NCBI GenBank assembly: GCA_021204765.1
Contig: JAJPYU010000161.1
Location: 1-6,806, forward strand
Origin: Clostridiales bacterium
Lineage (GTDB): Bacteria > Bacillota > Clostridia > Lachnospirales > Lachnospiraceae
Direction of reading: 5' to 3'
Length of the DNA stretch: 6,806 nucleotides
Shown here in pieces: positions 5,836 to 6,806 of the stretch. Below the pieces are notes generated by a model. It saw nothing but the letters and a program-made list of their open reading frames with translations. It was not told the DNA's origin and made no database searches. Positions within the stretch are counted from its first letter, which is position 1. Each line of letters starts with the position of its first letter. A program made the translations under genes and the position numbers.

Positions 5836-6806
5836 CTACTCCTCTGCCTCATCCTCACCGGTACCCTCGACATTTTCCTCGGTATACTGGCCACTGGTCT
5901 GGTCATTATTAGCCTTGGATTCCACGCCATTCAGGTAGCTGCTGTAAGAGAGTACTGTATCAGAGGGCGTGTAGTCCTCGTCATCCCCATAGAGGAACTC
6001 GTGTATCCCCTCGGCCATGTCTGTGAGGCTCACCGGCACCTCCACCCAGGCTCCGTCAACCTTGCCGCCGTAGAAGACCTTCGGGTAGGAGTCCATCTCG
6101 GTGATGGTGTACTTTGACATGTAGTAGAGGATGCTGGTCAGATCATCGCTGGTGCAGTTGCTGTTCACCTGCTTTAACATATCCTCAGCCAGGGAGAGCC
6201 TGTCATTCACGGAGAGGGTCTTGGCCTTCTCGAAGAGGTTAAAGAGCACGTCCCTCTGGCGCTCCGCCCTGCGATAATCGCCGCCTGTGGCATAACGGAT
6301 GCGGGAATACTTCACCGCCTGATCACCGTCTAAGAGGTAAGTCCCCGCCGATGTTATAGTTCCGCAGAACTTCCCATCTATCTCGGAGAGGAAAGGTGCT
6401 TCCTCGTCGGTGATGTCCATCTCCACCCCGCCTATCTCATCTATCAGGTTCGCGACATTGACGAAGTTTAAGGTAATGTATTTATCTATGTTCAGGTCAA
6501 AATTCTCATTGATGGTGGAGACAGCCAGGTCCGGCCCGCCGTAGGAGTGGGCGTGGGTGATCTTCTCATAGCCGTGGTCCTCGATATGCACCATGCAGTC
6601 CCGGTATATGGAGAGCACTTTCACGGTCTGCTCGTCATAGTCTATGTGGACTATCATGATGGAGTCGGAGCGGGTGCCCACGCCCAGGTTGTTCGCCCGG
6701 GTGTCCACTCCGAAGATGACGATGTCCTCACTGCCCTCTCCGGCCTCTACCGGATCCTCTTCCTCCTCTATATCGCCTATGGCGTTCTCGGCGCTGCCGT
6801 CGTCTC
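5836..6806 (-). CDS. LytR-CpsA-Psr (LCP) family wall glycopolymer ligase, N-terminus outside window
   Basis: The visible 322 codons hold most of an extracellular LCP catalytic domain. These enzymes move a completed polymer from its undecaprenyl-pyrophosphate carrier onto peptidoglycan, which here fits attachment of the polymer made by this locus. Counting from the first full codon at 6804, the strand IVIFGVDTR (28-36) is followed by GTRSDSIMIVHID (43-55), LSIYRDCMV (64-72), HGYEKITHAHSYGG (77-90), GGVEMDI (125-131), LDGDQAVKYSRIRY (158-171) and GDYRRAERQRD (175-185). The lipid-phosphate-binding arginines (45, 68, 168, 170, 179, 182) and acidic residues (Asp34, Asp47) appear present. The frame is open to the right edge, so the GTG at 6708 lies inside the domain and is not the start. 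The N-terminal membrane anchor should lie beyond the window. Both the region before the domain (1-27) and the tail (about 290-322) are acidic and probably disordered. Confidence 0.5.
   Translation of the reverse strand, partial: DDGSAENAIGDIEEEEDPVEAGEGSEDIVIFGVDTRANNLGVGTRSDSIMIVHIDYDEQTVKVLSIYRDCMVHIEDHGYEKITHAHSYGGPDLAVSTINENFDLNIDKYITLNFVNVANLIDEIGGVEMDITDEEAPFLSEIDGKFCGTITSAGTYLLDGDQAVKYSRIRYATGGDYRRAERQRDVLFNLFEKAKTLSVNDRLSLAEDMLKQVNSNCTSDDLTSILYYMSKYTITEMDSYPKVFYGGKVDGAWVEVPVSLTDMAEGIHEFLYGDDEDYTPSDTVLSYSSYLNGVESKANNDQTSGQYTEENVEGTGEDEAEE

Noticed and set aside
6706..6708. GTG at 6708 as start of the LCP gene
   Set aside because: The frame continues to the window edge and the upstream codons encode the conserved first strand of the LCP domain (IVIFGVD).

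Overview
This window is part of a surface-polysaccharide (capsule or exopolysaccharide) locus from a Gram-positive bacterium. A Clostridia host, plausibly Lachnospiraceae, is an inference from three things: a LytR-CpsA-Psr (LCP) attachment protein, a split Alg14/Alg13-type glycosyltransferase pair of the PssD/PssE (Cps14F/Cps14G) kind, and strong GGAGG-type ribosome binding sites. No RNA gene, mobile element or CRISPR array is visible.

Every gene lies on the minus strand, so transcription runs from right to left. In that order the window holds: the C-terminal part of an LCP protein (5836-6806, start outside the window); a membrane-anchored, very acidic protein with a glycoside hydrolase family 3 (GH3) fold (4410-5720); a polyprenyl-phosphate sugar phosphotransferase (2641-4140); a PssD/Alg14-like subunit (2131-2586); a PssE/Alg13-like catalytic subunit (1580-2095); a GT14 core-2/I-branching-type glycosyltransferase (660-1580); and the N-terminal part of a polysaccharide-deacetylase-like protein (1-670, running off the left edge).

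The genes fit one pathway. The phosphotransferase loads the first sugar phosphate onto undecaprenyl phosphate. The PssD/PssE pair probably adds the second sugar. The GT14 enzyme adds or branches a further residue, and the deacetylase-like protein may modify the chain. The LCP protein would attach the finished polymer to the cell wall. No flippase or polymerase lies inside the window.

The locus is a compositional mosaic. The LCP, GH3-like and priming-transferase genes are GC-rich and the four downstream genes are AT-rich, with the change inside the last ~40 codons of the priming transferase. The downstream genes are tightly packed (gaps of 54 and 35 bp, then overlaps of 1 and 11 bp). The upstream genes have gaps of 115 and 269 bp that contain repeats and a palindrome.

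The most notable observations are: the GH3-like protein keeps the fold but has lost essentially every catalytic and substrate-contact motif, including the nucleophile Asp; an uninterrupted run of eight G in the deacetylase-like gene could make it phase-variable; and an 18-bp near-perfect palindrome lies in the 269-bp gap in front of the priming transferase.
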